A stretch of DNA of 64,000 bases from Petrolisthes cinctipes (lineage: Eukaryota; Arthropoda; Malacostraca; Decapoda; Porcellanidae). Each line of letters begins with the position of its first letter. The stretch's first letter is position 1. Below, in pieces: positions 48,326-58,490 of the stretch. Under the pieces are notes generated by a model that worked only from the letters and a program-made list of their open reading frames with translations, searched no databases and was not told where the DNA came from. The stretch lies in contig JAWQEG010001544.1 in assembly GCA_033782935.1 (NCBI GenBank), positions 1 to 64,000 on the forward strand. Reading direction: 5' to 3'. Both the position numbers and the translations under genes were made by a program.

Positions 48326-51300
48326 AAATTGAACTTGCCTGTCTCTCCATCGAAGAATAATTATTACCGTACCTCCGTCAAGTATATTATGTTAGTGGGT
48401 CGGTGTTTGTTGGTCTTTTTGTCCTCCTCCTCCACATCATCATCATCATCTTCATCATCAATTTGTACCCACTAACTTTGTCTTTCCCATAGAGAGAAGA
48501 GTAGAGTACAAGTCAAACCTATAGTCCATGCATCCTATAAAGTACAGCCACAATCAAATAACCACCATGCAACACTTTCCTTCCATCGTGCAAATAAATC
48601 AGTATCATATCAAAATATAATCATACAACAACACCTTACGTCAACTCAACCCCCTCAAATATTATTATTATGAAGTGCTGCAAAATCATACACGTGTTGT
48701 TCTTTATCGAATTATAATCATACAACACCTTACGTCAACTCAACCCCCTCAATTATTATTATGAGGTGCTGCAAAATCATACACGTGTTGTTCTTTATTA
48801 CCAAGATATTTACTACGATGGAAGGAAAGTGTCGGTGGATATTTGATTGTGGCTGTACATACATACATACATACATACATACATACCTTCAGTAGTGCCA
48901 CAACAGCCGACTCGTTTGGCATCTTAGCGGCTGTGAGGAGAGGTGGCTCGGGACACTCTGGCACCCCGTTGACGCTGGCACCAAGCTGTAGGGTAAAAAA
49001 AAAAAATAAAAAAAAAAAAAATAAATAAAAAAAAAAAAAAAATTAATAAAAAAAAAAAAAAAAAAAATAAAAATAAAAACATACATCAAGTTAGGGAGGT
49101 GGCTTCTTATTTCTCACGGCCGAGCTCAGGTGAGCTCCTGACCTATAAGTAAAGGGACATTGCTATCCTGTGTATAGCATGGGTCACGGAAATACACACA
49201 CACAAATACAGAGGGGAATGAGGAAGTGAGTCTACCATGAGTCACGGAAATAATACACACACACACACACACACACACAGGGGAATGAGTAAGTGAATCT
49301 ACCATGAGTCACGTAAATAATACACACACACACACACTCACACACACACACACACACACACAGACAACACAGGGGAATGAGGGAGTGAATCTGCCATGAG
49401 TCACGGAAATAACACACACACACACACACACAGACACAACACAGGGGAAATGAGGGAGTGAATCTGCCATGAGTCACGGAAATAACACACACAGACACAC
49501 ACACACACACAGACACAACACAGGGGAAATGAGGGAGTGAGTCTGCCTTCTGTTATGGATTGTACCTTCGTCGCGCCGCCTGCACACCCTTATCACACCC
49601 AAACACGCGACGCGAATTATTTTCTCTCGTCACACGGTACAGTCGGGGTCAGGAAGCCGTGGGTATTGAATGCAGATGAAGAGTTGCTCGCTAATTAAGG
49701 TGGAAGGAAGGAAAGAAGGAATATGTGTGTTTGTTTATACAGTATTAAGGAAGGAAGGAAGGAAGGAAAGACAGTGTTTGTTTATATACAGTATTATGAT
49801 GGAAGGAAGTAAGGAAGGAAGGAAGGAAGGACCGTGTTTGTTTTTATAGTATTATGGTGGAAGGAAGGAAGGAAGGAAGGAAGGAAGGAAGGAAGGAAGG
49901 AAGGAAGGACAGTGTTTGTTTATGCAGAATTATGGTGGAAGGAAGGAAGGAAGGAAGGAAGGAAAGACAGTGTTTGTTTATACAGTATTATGGTGGAAGG
50001 AAGGAAGGAAGGAAGGAAGGAAGGACAGACAGTGTTTGTTGATATATCTTGGACAATTAACTTGGGCCCCCAAACTAAAATATTCCAAGTAACAGGACAT
50101 ACATTATTTCTGTTAATATGGTCCTGTTTCCTGGCACAAACTTAGGAGGAATCAAGGCGTATATATAACAAGATCATCCCTACCTCAATGAGTCTGTGGA
50201 GGGAGTTGGAGCTGTGGTTGGAGATGGCCGTAGTGAGGGGCGTCAACTGGGTGTGGTTCACGGGGTCCACCTCTGCTCCGGCCTGTAGGGGGAAGAGTGC
50301 AGTTAGTGGAGCACAGACTGATACGTCAAATATAAACAATATAGATATAAACTCTTGAGGTGTGTGTGTGTGTGTGTGTGTGTGTTATCCAGAGATTCTA
50401 AAAAAAAGCAGTATATCATAGCGTAATTTTTTGTAAGATCAGGACAACGTTATAATTATATACTGTTGTAAGTAGAAGAATAAAGCGGACACCCACATGC
50501 ATAATCGGGCCACTGGTATTAAAATTAAAAGTTACATCAATGTCATAAAAGTGTTAGTATATATACCAACCTCAACCAAGGCAGAGATGGCATCAGGTCT
50601 ATCATGTTTAGCTGCTATGTGGAGGGCGGTGTTGCCACGACTGTCCTCTGTCTTCACGTCAGCTGAGGCCTAACAAAATATTATGTATAAGTTGGTTTAT
50701 CTGCTTTGAGAGGAGATGTACAGCCACAATCAAATAACCACCATGCAACACTTTCCTTCCATCGTGCAAATAAATCAGTATCATATCAAAATATAATCAT
50801 ACAACACCTTACGTCAACTCAACCCCCTCAATTATTATTATGAGGTCCTGCACAATCATACATGTGTTCTTCTTTATTACCAAGATATTAACTACGATGG
50901 AAGGAAAGTGTCGGTGGATATTTGATTGTTGCTGTACTTTCATTCCTCTACCGTAGCGAAGATGAAGTAATGTTATGTTCTCAGCTGAGGAGGTTCGTAA
51001 TGTTTTCGTATCAATTCAATGGGACTGCAATACTTTTAGACACGTATCAATGTATGAATAGAAAATACATGCAGTACAAGCTGGAATTTATATATTACAT
51101 GAATGATGCATATGCTACAAAAATGATATCTACATGGGACTCATCATCACCATCAATCTCAACCACAAATATACGAAGATGGCGAGTACGTAATGAACTC
51201 TATAATTATGTATTTTTTACCTGGAGGAGAAGGTTGATGGCTGAGACATTACCCAGCTTGGCGGCCACATGGAGTGCTGTGTATTCCTGGCCCTGGTCAT

Positions 51301-52385
51301 CCTTAAAGCGTTTGTTTACATTGGCGTGGGTGTCTAAGGCCTTCTGCAGCGCGTCGGAATCACCATGGCGGAGGGCAAACTCAAGAGCCTCGTCCGGGTT
51401 GCCCTGAATTAAATAGATGCACTCGAGCTCGTAACTTCGCGACCACGTTCTTAAATATTTATGTCATTTGAGCTGGTAACATTGACTGGGGAGGAGTCAA
51501 CGCAGGTGGAACATGGTAGGGAGACATGATACAATCTTTCGCCTACAGTGACACCTACCCCACACAGCGTTACTAGTTCAGATGACATAATCATTTAGGT
51601 ACGTGGTCGCGACTTTACGACCTCGAGTGTACCACAAGTAAATAATAACCTCACAGTGAAAGAAACAGTAAAATAGTAAAGAGACATTAATTTTGTTGAG
51701 AGGATACGGATGGGTAGGTAAACAATGATACATTATCCAAATAGTCATCATTCCCCAACCAAGAGAGTTAAGGGGAGATTCTCTTATTGGAAAATTGGAA
51801 GGCTACTGATTCCTACTAACGATGCCAGAAACAGATGCCCTCAATTGTACTAATGGGGGATCTATTTCGTGGAATAGTATAGGAGTAATCAGTAGCCTTC
51901 CAATTTACCAAAAAGAGAATCTCCCCTTAAGGTTGAGTAAAGCGAATGATATAGGTGAGTATCTTGTGGAATTACTACAGCATTACTTACTGAAATCTTA
52001 TAAAGCAATTATTTTCATCAACGTACAATAATTAACACCATGAGGGGAAGGACTCATGATGGTAAAATGGAGGGCTACTGATTCCTCCAAACTAAGCCAG
52101 GAAACAGACGACCTCAATGTTACTTCAATAGGGGATCTGTTTCGTGGAATAGTTTGGAGGAATCAGTATCCTTCCAATTTATCAAGAGAATACCCCTCCC
52201 CTTAACTAAGAAATATATTAATTAAGGTGGTCAAAATGATACGGGAAAATGGGAAATAATAATATACACATTCTGCTTTTTGTACTCGGTTTGTCAGTCA
52301 GTATACACAAAACAATAACATGACATATTTCACTTACCGGGACAGCATCAAGTAAAGAAGACTCTGAACTCAGTCCGCATCCCAT
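47462..52385 (-). CDS. Ankyrin-repeat protein with myristoylation-type N-terminus and acidic tail (whole gene model)
   Basis: Minus-strand join of 52385-52338, 51403-51221, 50669-50571, 50282-50184, 48985-48887, 48124-47462; 396 residues, every junction phase 0. The start MGCGLSSES fits the N-myristoylation pattern (Gly2, Ser6) with Cys3 as a palmitoylation candidate, so the protein is predicted at membranes. Ankyrin repeats occupy about residues 18-215 (for example YTALHVAAKLGNVSAINLLL and NTALHIAAKHDRPDAISALV). The remaining 180 residues are a low-complexity acidic tail rich in Glu, Asp, Pro, Thr and Gly, with a run KKEEEEEEGD. No enzyme motif is seen, so it is probably a scaffold or adaptor. 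The tail faces the ankyrin-caspase gene across 1.65 kb. I do not recognise a named orthologue. Confidence 0.83.
48160..48322. repeat. Two (GA)n arrays
   Basis: GA runs of about 66 and 62 bp separated by GTAATGAGGGAACAATATGG, itself a copy of sequence before the first run, so a 90-bp unit has been duplicated. They lie within 40 nt of the exon 6 acceptor of the minus gene; on that strand they are CT, a polypyrimidine tract. Confidence 0.93.
48543..48857. mobile_element. TA-flanked MITE with internal 80-bp duplication
   Basis: 315 bp in intron 5 of the minus gene. TACAGCCACAATCAAATA mirrors TATTTGATTGTGGCTGTA, and ACACTTTCCTTCCATCG mirrors CGATGGAAGGAAAGTGT. The centre (ATAATCATACAACACCTTACG ... 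GTGTTGTTCTTTAT) is present twice. Confidence 0.8.
48887..48985 (-). CDS. Minus ankyrin gene exon 5: one ankyrin repeat
   Basis: 99 nt, phase 0-0: LGASVNGVPECPEPPLLTAA, ending VVALLK. Acceptor TTTTTTACCCTACAG, donor AAG|GTATGT; the donor runs straight into a (TATG)n array. Confidence 0.82.
48996..49080. repeat. A-rich tract
   Basis: A runs broken by single T. On the minus strand this is a T-rich tract 12 nt upstream of the exon 5 acceptor. Confidence 0.9.
49165..49550. repeat. CA-linked minisatellite, unit about 70 bp
   Basis: Six copies of ACAGGGGAATGAGGGAGTGA + ATCTGCCATGAGTCACGGAA + ATAA(CA)n. TGAGTCA in every unit is an AP-1-type site. Confidence 0.88.
49690..50040. repeat. (GGAA)n-linked minisatellite
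   Basis: Six blocks of (GGAA)n separated by ACAGTGTTTGTTTATACAGTATTATGGT-like spacers. GGAA is the ETS core. Confidence 0.9.
50041..50160 (+). mobile_element. Family B fragment
   Basis: Core only: AAATATTCCAAGTAACAGGA, GGTCCTGTTTCCTGGCACAA and GGAGGAATCAAGGCG. Both ends are lost. Lies beside the donor of exon 4 of the minus ankyrin gene. Confidence 0.6.
50184..50282 (-). CDS. Minus ankyrin gene exon 4: one ankyrin repeat
   Basis: 99 nt, phase 0-0: AGAEVDPVNHTQLTPLTTAI then a Ser/Asn-rich turn and LHRLIE. Acceptor CCCCCTACAG, donor GAG|GTAGGG. A degenerate family B element fragment lies within 25 nt of the donor. Confidence 0.83.
50571..50669 (-). CDS. Minus ankyrin gene exon 3: one ankyrin repeat
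   Basis: A 99-nt phase-0 exon encoding ASADVKTEDSRGNTALHIAA and the rest of the repeat. Acceptor TTTTGTTAG, donor GAG|GTTGGT. Confidence 0.85.
50719..50936. mobile_element. TA-flanked MITE, single-unit copy
   Basis: 218 bp in intron 2 of the minus gene, same family and orientation as the 48543 copy but without the internal duplication. The right end shows TTGATTGTTGCTGTA. Confidence 0.8.
51221..51403 (-). CDS. Minus ankyrin gene exon 2: ankyrin repeats 1-2
   Basis: 61 codons, phase 0-0, acceptor TTTAATTCAG, donor CAG|GTAAAA. Contains a degenerate repeat (EALEFALRHGDSDALQKAL) and a canonical one (YTALHVAAKLGNVSAINLLL). Confidence 0.85.
51418..51632. mobile_element. Inverted-repeat element with about 50-bp termini
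   Basis: 215 bp in intron 1 of the minus gene, beginning 15 nt beyond the exon 2 acceptor. CACTCGAGCTCGTAACTTCG and GACCACGTTCTTAAATATTT are mirrored by the right arm ending GACCTCGAGTGTA with scattered mismatches. Central part unique. Confidence 0.72.
51768..51930 (+). mobile_element. Family C TTAA foldback element
   Basis: 163 bp, the best preserved family C copy: TTAAGGGGAGATTCTCTTAT mirrors AAAGAGAATCTCCCCTTAA, with TGGAAGGCTACTGATTCCTA and GTAATCAGTAGCCTTCCA as arms. Intron 1 of the minus gene. Confidence 0.87.
52040..52205 (+). mobile_element. Family C foldback element
   Basis: Left end decayed to TGAGGGGAAGGACTCATG; right end CCCTCCCCTTAA intact. Same intron as, and about 110 bp from, the previous copy; exon 1 of the minus gene starts 130 bp further on. 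Confidence 0.78.
52338..52385 (-). CDS. Minus ankyrin gene exon 1: start and lipidation motif
   Basis: Sixteen codons from an ATG in good context (GTAGAGATGGG), reading MGCGLSSESSLLDAVP, ending at donor CCG|GTAAGTG. The start is chosen because it is the only upstream ATG that joins exon 2 in phase 0 through a consensus donor. It also yields an intact Met-Gly-Cys motif. Confidence 0.72.
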
Positions 52386-52464
52386 CTCTACGTGTCACGG
52401 AAGCACTCACTCCACTCTCAGGTTTTCAGAGGATATGTGGATGAAGAACTTCCCTCTTCAATTG

Positions 52465-52511
<47 letters not shown>

Positions 52512-55072
52512 TGTTTTAATGAGTTTTGTTCAGCAGAAGCAAATAGTCCTACGGTATCATGATATTGTCTATATTTTCATATGCATTTCCGTCATTTGCA
52601 TTCAGCTGCTCTCAATGATTTAATCCTATATTTTTTGTTTGCAGAGATGATTATCACTTAGGTTTTCAGGTTTACTAAGGTATCAGGATTTTCTGTTGTG
52701 TTCCCAGTTAGGGTGGCTTTGGCATCGACACGAACCCTACATCTTGACCTCACGCCCTCATTTAGTTCTTCAGAATTGCTGATGGTATTCGTCCAGTCAG
52801 GCATCTGTTCATGGGAAATATAATATGTACGTTTACTAAGTCTCTTTATCGCTCATGCTTAAAAGAGTGTACTTAATACCTTTTCCTCGATTGCTACATG
52901 ATATAATAACTTCTCTCAGTCACTACGAGAATATTTTCTTTTTAATCACTAGGCTAGTTCTAAATATGTTTAAAACCTACCTCAAAACTGTAGGAAACTT
53001 TCCTGAAAATTTGGTGATGATATCTGGTATAGCCTAGGAGTAGTTAGGGTCGGACATTTTCCAAAATCTGGGGCACAAGAACTGATATGTTGACCACCAG
53101 GCCAAAAAGCTTTCCAAAATCACGGGCAAGAAAAATTTCGCTCGCGAAAGAGGCAGTTCCCTGTCTCTTACCAAGAGGTCCAGGAATGTTGACATAAATC
53201 TGTGAGAATACCTTCTTTAACAATGCTTTCATAATTTAAGTTTTTTTTCTATTTTAATATATATGGACAATTTTTATTATTATAGGCATTTACAAGGTTA
53301 CAATAACAATGTTCGTTAATTAAAACAATGTATACATAGTCCTAATTACAATTGGGTCGTAGTGTTAAGATACAGTTGAGACCTGAAATTGCTGAAGCTC
53401 CCATCGTTAATAATTAAGGCCTTAGTGGTTGTTTAGATTCTATAAATAGAAGTGGAGTTTTATTGACGAGGACTGACTAGCCTAATCAACTTTATAAACA
53501 CATACTCGCCACAAAACCTAGGCGATGGAGGTGCGGTGCTATGAGTTTGCAGAAGAACCGACATACCTCACATACCTCGCTGAATAATACACAACTAAAG
53601 CAGCCAAGTAGGACGCTACAGGTTATATAGTATCGATTGTAAGCCATTTGGGGCAATCTATAGAGTACACACAGTTCTGGATATTAGGACGGCAAACATG
53701 GCAACGAGTGGTGACATTTCCTTCCCTACCCGCTATATATAACTTCTACTATTTGAGGGGCACATTAGCTCTTTGTTTTACTCACGAACTACATTCTCAA
53801 TTTTAATTTTACCTGGCCTTTACTTATATATTTGGAATCCTTATGACTCGGTGAATAGTTTTTTTTAAGGTCAGTTTGAGGTTGGAAGTGTCTGTCAATT
53901 CTTAGCTTATAACTCGGGAACTACGCATCCTAGAACAACTCTAAGGTCATATTCGTAATCGGCATGTCTCAAAGAGTGCCAAAGGCTATCGAGAATGTCA
54001 AAATTTTGTCGAAAAATATCCAAATATATACTTTATATTACATGATCCCTTTTAGCCAATCATCGTCTGCCTAACATTCCCTCAAGGCAGTCAGCTGTGT
54101 TTACATAATCCTTCTCAGCCAATCATCGTCTGCCTAACACTCCCTCAAGGCAATCAGCTGTGTTGACACCTAGCATTACCGGTGAGTGTTGTTGTAGTGG
54201 CAGTTTTCTCTTGTTTATCAAATCATATGGCATCGTCAGTTATTCTAAATATCGTGAAAGTAGGGATTATGTTCCCAAGGTTATGTAGGAAGTAAAAAAC
54301 AGTGAAAATATTGCGTTTTATCAGCAGAGAAGGTGGTAAGTAAGCTGTGGTAGTGACAGGTCTCCATTTACAGGAAGTACTAGTTGGCAATAATTATTTC
54401 CTACGTCTCCTACTCCATACATTGTCTTTATTATTCTTTCCTTTAATAATCAGAGTGAAGAAGTTTTGGTTCTGAAAGTTAGCCAGAAAGTGTATACAGT
54501 AAGTGGAAAAATGGAATAGATTTAATAAACACGGGTAACATGTAAGTACAGTATCGTCCCGTTGCATGTCATTTCCCACGGACTCATAATTATTTTCCTA
54601 CAGTTTTCTAATTAGCTACCTAGGAAGTGAAATTTTTTATTAGTGAACAGTGTAAACAGACTCTTTATGAATATAGATGAAGTTAGTGTGCCTGTTGTGT
54701 TTTCATTAATATGCTTACCGGTATGTTATATTATTTCCTATTTGTGTTTCTCATACATATTTTTGTTTTTATTTCTGTTTATTTTTTGATATAATGTTGT
54801 TAAGAAACCACTTGTCCCTAATCAAATCTAATCCAACCCCAGAGTGCCTAATGTTAAAATAATGACTCAATTAAAGAGTTGGAATAAACAGAAGCATCTG
54901 ATCTTCAGAAATACCATCTTCTGTAGGTTAATAGCATTTTCCACCATTAAGGCTTTCTTTGTCACTGAATATTATTGTAGATGTCTTTTCCATTTAGAAA
55001 GAAGTTTTCATGAATGTTGACATCATAGATTTTTATCATTCCACCTTTCACTCACTAAACCCACCCACTATA
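52386..55072. other. Upstream of the minus ankyrin gene; no gene seen
   Basis: Contains T runs at 52480, AT-rich unique DNA, and a two-copy tandem repeat at 54046-54165 (CAGCCAATCATCGTCTGCCT, CTCCCTCAAGGCAATCAGCT). CCAAT boxes lie in each copy. Promoter elements for the minus gene are not clear. Confidence 0.5.
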
Positions 55073-55233
55073 TTAAGTGGGTAATTCACTTTTGTTATAT
55101 TGGAGTGCCTTGATTCCTCCAAAATATGCCAGGAAACAGGACCAGATGAAAAAAAAAAATGGTGTTCTGATGCTTAGAATAGTTAGGAGGAATCATTTGC
55201 TCCAGATTTACCAACACTGTACTTCCCCCTTAA
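55073..55233 (-). mobile_element. Family B TTAA foldback element
   Basis: 161 bp, reverse orientation; TTAAGTGGGTAATTC ... TACTTCCCCCTTAA. Confidence 0.83.
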
Positions 55234-55276
55234 GTATTTTTAGACTGGGATTTTCCAAAAGTTTATTTATTTATTA

Positions 55277-55752
55277 TACAGGGTGATTCAAAATTCCATG
55301 CATTAAATTGAATGATGATCTGTTTGGATAATTCTAAAAAAAAATGTCTCTGATGAAATGTCGAATTATACATAGTTTAGTTGTTGCAATACACTTATGA
55401 TACTATATTAAGGAAGGCAAAAAGTGAAGGGAAACCCACCTAGATTTTGTACATCTTTATTCATTGATCACTACAGTGTACTTATTTTTGTTACAGTCGA
55501 AAGAATATGTTCAAAGTGGTGTTTGTTCATCTGCAACACTCTATTCCTGTACTACAAACATCTGAAACATATCCTCAGAAATCTATGTGAGTTTCCCTTC
55601 ACTTTTTGCCTTCCTTAATACAGTATCATAAATGTATTGTAACAGATAGACTATGTATAATTCGACATTTCATCATAGAGACATTTTTGCTTAGATTTAT
55701 CCAAGCAGGTCATCATTCAATTTAATGCAAGGAATTCTGAATCACCCTGTAT
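55277..55752. mobile_element. Long-inverted-repeat element, mariner-type termini
   Basis: 476 bp. TACAGGGTGATTCAAAATTCC mirrors GGAATTCTGAATCACCCTGTA. The arms of about 165 bp run to AAGGCAAAAAGTGAAGGGAAAC on one side and its complement on the other, with about 150 bp of unique DNA between. Confidence 0.8.
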
Positions 55753-56045
55753 ATTAATTTGCAACTTTCATTCAATGCAAGGAGAAAATAAATGTATATT
55801 TTTTTGGATGAACATGATTTCATGATTAATAATGGAATACTGTACAGTACCATATTGTACTAACTTTCCACCCTTCACCCTCTGCTTGAATTCATTCACT
55901 ACCATATGTAACGCGATGTTACACAAAAGTTTAATATTTATTTTTCATCTGTTTACAAGCAATTCAAGAAAATTAATGAATTTTTGTATACAGTACCGTT
56001 TGTATCGTATCATTGTAATTTTGAATCATTCATGGAGAATGTAAT

Positions 56046-56848
56046 ACTGTTCTTTCAACACCTTAGAATGGATGTAAAAAGGAAGTTGTAGGAAGTGATA
56101 TCAATACCTACTGTACTGTATGGAACAAAAACATGGAATATGGGAGAAAGTGAGAAGAGAAGATTGAATGTAGTAGAGATGAGATGTCTGAGGAGCATGT
56201 GTGGTGTGACTCGAATGGACAGAATCAGAAATGTGGAAGTGAGGAGAAGGACAGGTGTCATGAGAGAGTTAGCAGGCAGTGCAGAACAGTGTGTTAAGAT
56301 GGTTTGGACATGTGGAGAGAATGGAGGAAAATAGAATGGTAAAGAGGATAGGGGGCTCAAATGTGGGAGGTGTAAGGAGGAGATGAAGGCCACAGAGGAG
56401 ATGGATGGACACTGTGAAAGGAGCTCTGAGTGGAAGAGGTATATCTGTGGAGCAAGACAGGGTGATTGTGTGTGACAGAAATGAATAGAGGAGGTTGGTG
56501 AATGCCAAGATTAATCTTGGTGAATGCTTGAAGAGTGGACTCGGCTTCACGGTCCTTGGGGAAGGGACCTGCATTGAGTGTGGCCCATGGACCGGCTGGA
56601 TATGGGAGGGGGAGTTTGCCTTGTAGTTAAGTGGCAGGGGTAAACCATCTTTTGTTATCGGGTCTTGCTATGGATGCAAACATAGCTGTACTCCTTGTAG
56701 TCCCACAAGGAGATGTGGTTGTGCTGTGGGAGTTGCTCCCTCCTCCAAGAAGGATTGGGGGGTTGAGATATGGAGTGTGTGTGTAGGGTGGGGGGGAATT
56801 CTACTTTTGGCATTTCCTGGAGATAAAGGCCTGGTATATGTATGTATG
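56046..56848 (+). pseudogene. LINE (non-LTR retrotransposon) 3' end, broken reverse transcriptase C-terminus
   Basis: Encodes the familiar C-terminal region after the polymerase: PTVLYGTKTWNMGESEKRRL, MRCLRSMCGVTRMDRIRN, then after a frameshift near 56298 WFGHVERMEE and RWMDTVKGALSGRG. In-frame stops appear in the second part. The 3' UTR (GTGTGGCCCATGGACCGGCT onward) ends in a (TATG)n tail, as in RTE-like LINEs. Only the 3' end is present, as expected from 5'-truncated insertion. Confidence 0.75.
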
Positions 56849-56921
56849 TACAGTCGCGCCACATAATCCTTGACCAGACATCCCCTTACACCCTGATCAA
56901 GGACTATATTCCGCGACTGTA
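56849..56921. mobile_element. 73-bp TA-flanked micro-MITE
   Basis: TACAGTCGCG ... CGCGACTGTA, with AATCCTTGACCAG and CTGATCAAGGACTAT as inner arms. Inserted in the (TATG)n tail of the LINE fragment. Confidence 0.7.
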
Positions 56922-56983
56922 CAATGTATGTCTTTCAACAAAATGTTTTTTTTTTAAGTATTTTTACAATAAAGAATTGAAAA

Positions 56984-57945
56984 TACAGTAAATCTGCGAT
57001 ATAAAAAAATTCGGATATTCGACCTCTTTATTTTCGTTGAACTAGCTAAGAATATACCAAACTTTGTTTGATATGTGCGATGAATGAGATGAGCCCACCA
57101 GACAAGTTAAGTATAGGCTACGCCAGGTAGTTTCACGTCGGACGGTGCTTGGTTGAAATCAGACCGTTCTGCGCATCCAAGCTGTGAGGTCATTCTGTAT
57201 TTTGGCATTAGGTTTGAATATGAAGAACAAAATATCATTATATAAGATTCCCACTGATAGGACCACAAAAATTAGAAGAGATAGTGGAGAGAATAATATA
57301 GCCTACTTATAGATGGAGATGATGACAGTAATGAAGGTTGTACATCAGTGAGATAGACTCATATCCAAAGAGACATACACCACAGGAGTGCTGTGTGAAA
57401 GATGTGTTTAGGAGCAGGCTGACAAGTGCACATTGCAATTTCAATTATTTATAAATCAGATGTTCATTTATAGTTATTTTATTAATTAAAATTACTTTAA
57501 TCCTAGTGTGGAGGTGAATGGAAATGAGAGTGGTATAAATCCAAGCCGAATACTAACTTACATTAGTTAATGGTACTATATAATTATATTTCTTTTCTCT
57601 CTCTTTCTTTCTCTCTCTCATAACACAGCGTGACGTCACAGTGGCTTGTGTGGAGGGGCAGGGCTGAAACAACCTTGCATAGCATATCTTTACCTTGTGA
57701 CCAGGTAAGTGTCTTTGTTTACTGTTAAGCGTGTTGGTGCTGTGTGTACAGTGGTGACTGCACAGGTAGTGACTAAGTAACAATTTCAATATTGTACATT
57801 AATCTGTACCTCTGAACGACTTTACGTATATATCGAACTCGTTTTGCTATAGGACACAGAAATACCAACCATCATGTATAACAAACTTTTGGATATAACG
57901 TCAACTCCTCCCAATTAGTTCGTTATATCGAGGGTTTATATTATT
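56984..57945. mobile_element. Possible pogo/Tigger-like element, decayed
   Basis: TACAGTAAATCTGCGATATAA at the left resembles the complement of CGTTATATCGAGGGTTTATA at the right; both match the CAGTAAACCCTCGATATAAC style of pogo/Tigger ends. The 0.95-kb interior has no open transposase frame. Confidence 0.4.
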
Positions 57946-57954
57946 ATTGCATCA

Positions 57955-58490
57955 AAGAATGAACAAGTCAACAAGGTCAACCTGAAGTTGCTGCGGCTGC
58001 AGCCGGAAACATCTGTCACCTACAAGTCATTGGATACCTTACCCGAACCACATGACCTCCCACCACACAACCTGATTCTGATGGATCATTCTCCTGCACA
58101 ACCTCAACCCTCCGAAGCTCTGTAATGGGACACAGGTGACTGTAAAGAAACTACACCCTCACGTACTACAGGCAACAGTCATGACGGGAAAGACGAAGGG
58201 CCAGTATGTCCTCATCCATTGGTTTCCGCCCATTTCCTCCGATATGCCATTGAGTTTAAGAGGCTGCAGTTCCCGGTGAAACTGAGCTTTGCGATGTCCA
58301 TCATCGAGAGCCAGGGTTAGCCTAGTCACTGAAGGTTGTAGGACTAGCCTAAATAAACCTCACTACAACTGTGTTGTCTCATGACCTGCTCTCGAGTTGG
58401 TAATTGTTGCCGACTCTACACCCTCTCCAAAGAAGAGGGCAAGACGATAAACCTGATTTGCCATGAGGCTCTCCAAAAGCAGTAATGATG
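57955..58490 (+). pseudogene. Helitron helicase C-terminal relic
   Basis: Broken frames match the end of the PIF1-like helicase of Helitrons: NEQVNKVNLKLLRL and TYKSLDTLPEPHD, a decayed LNPPKLCNGT block near 58100, then FKRLQFPVKLSFAMSIIESQ and a final EEGK. Several frameshifts and stops separate these. No intact Rep domain or terminal CTAG end was seen here. Confidence 0.7.

Noticed and set aside
53044..53232. Minus frame starting MKALLKKVFSQIYVN with a donor-like GTAAGA
   Set aside because: No acceptor-compatible exon downstream and no recognised product; likely chance.
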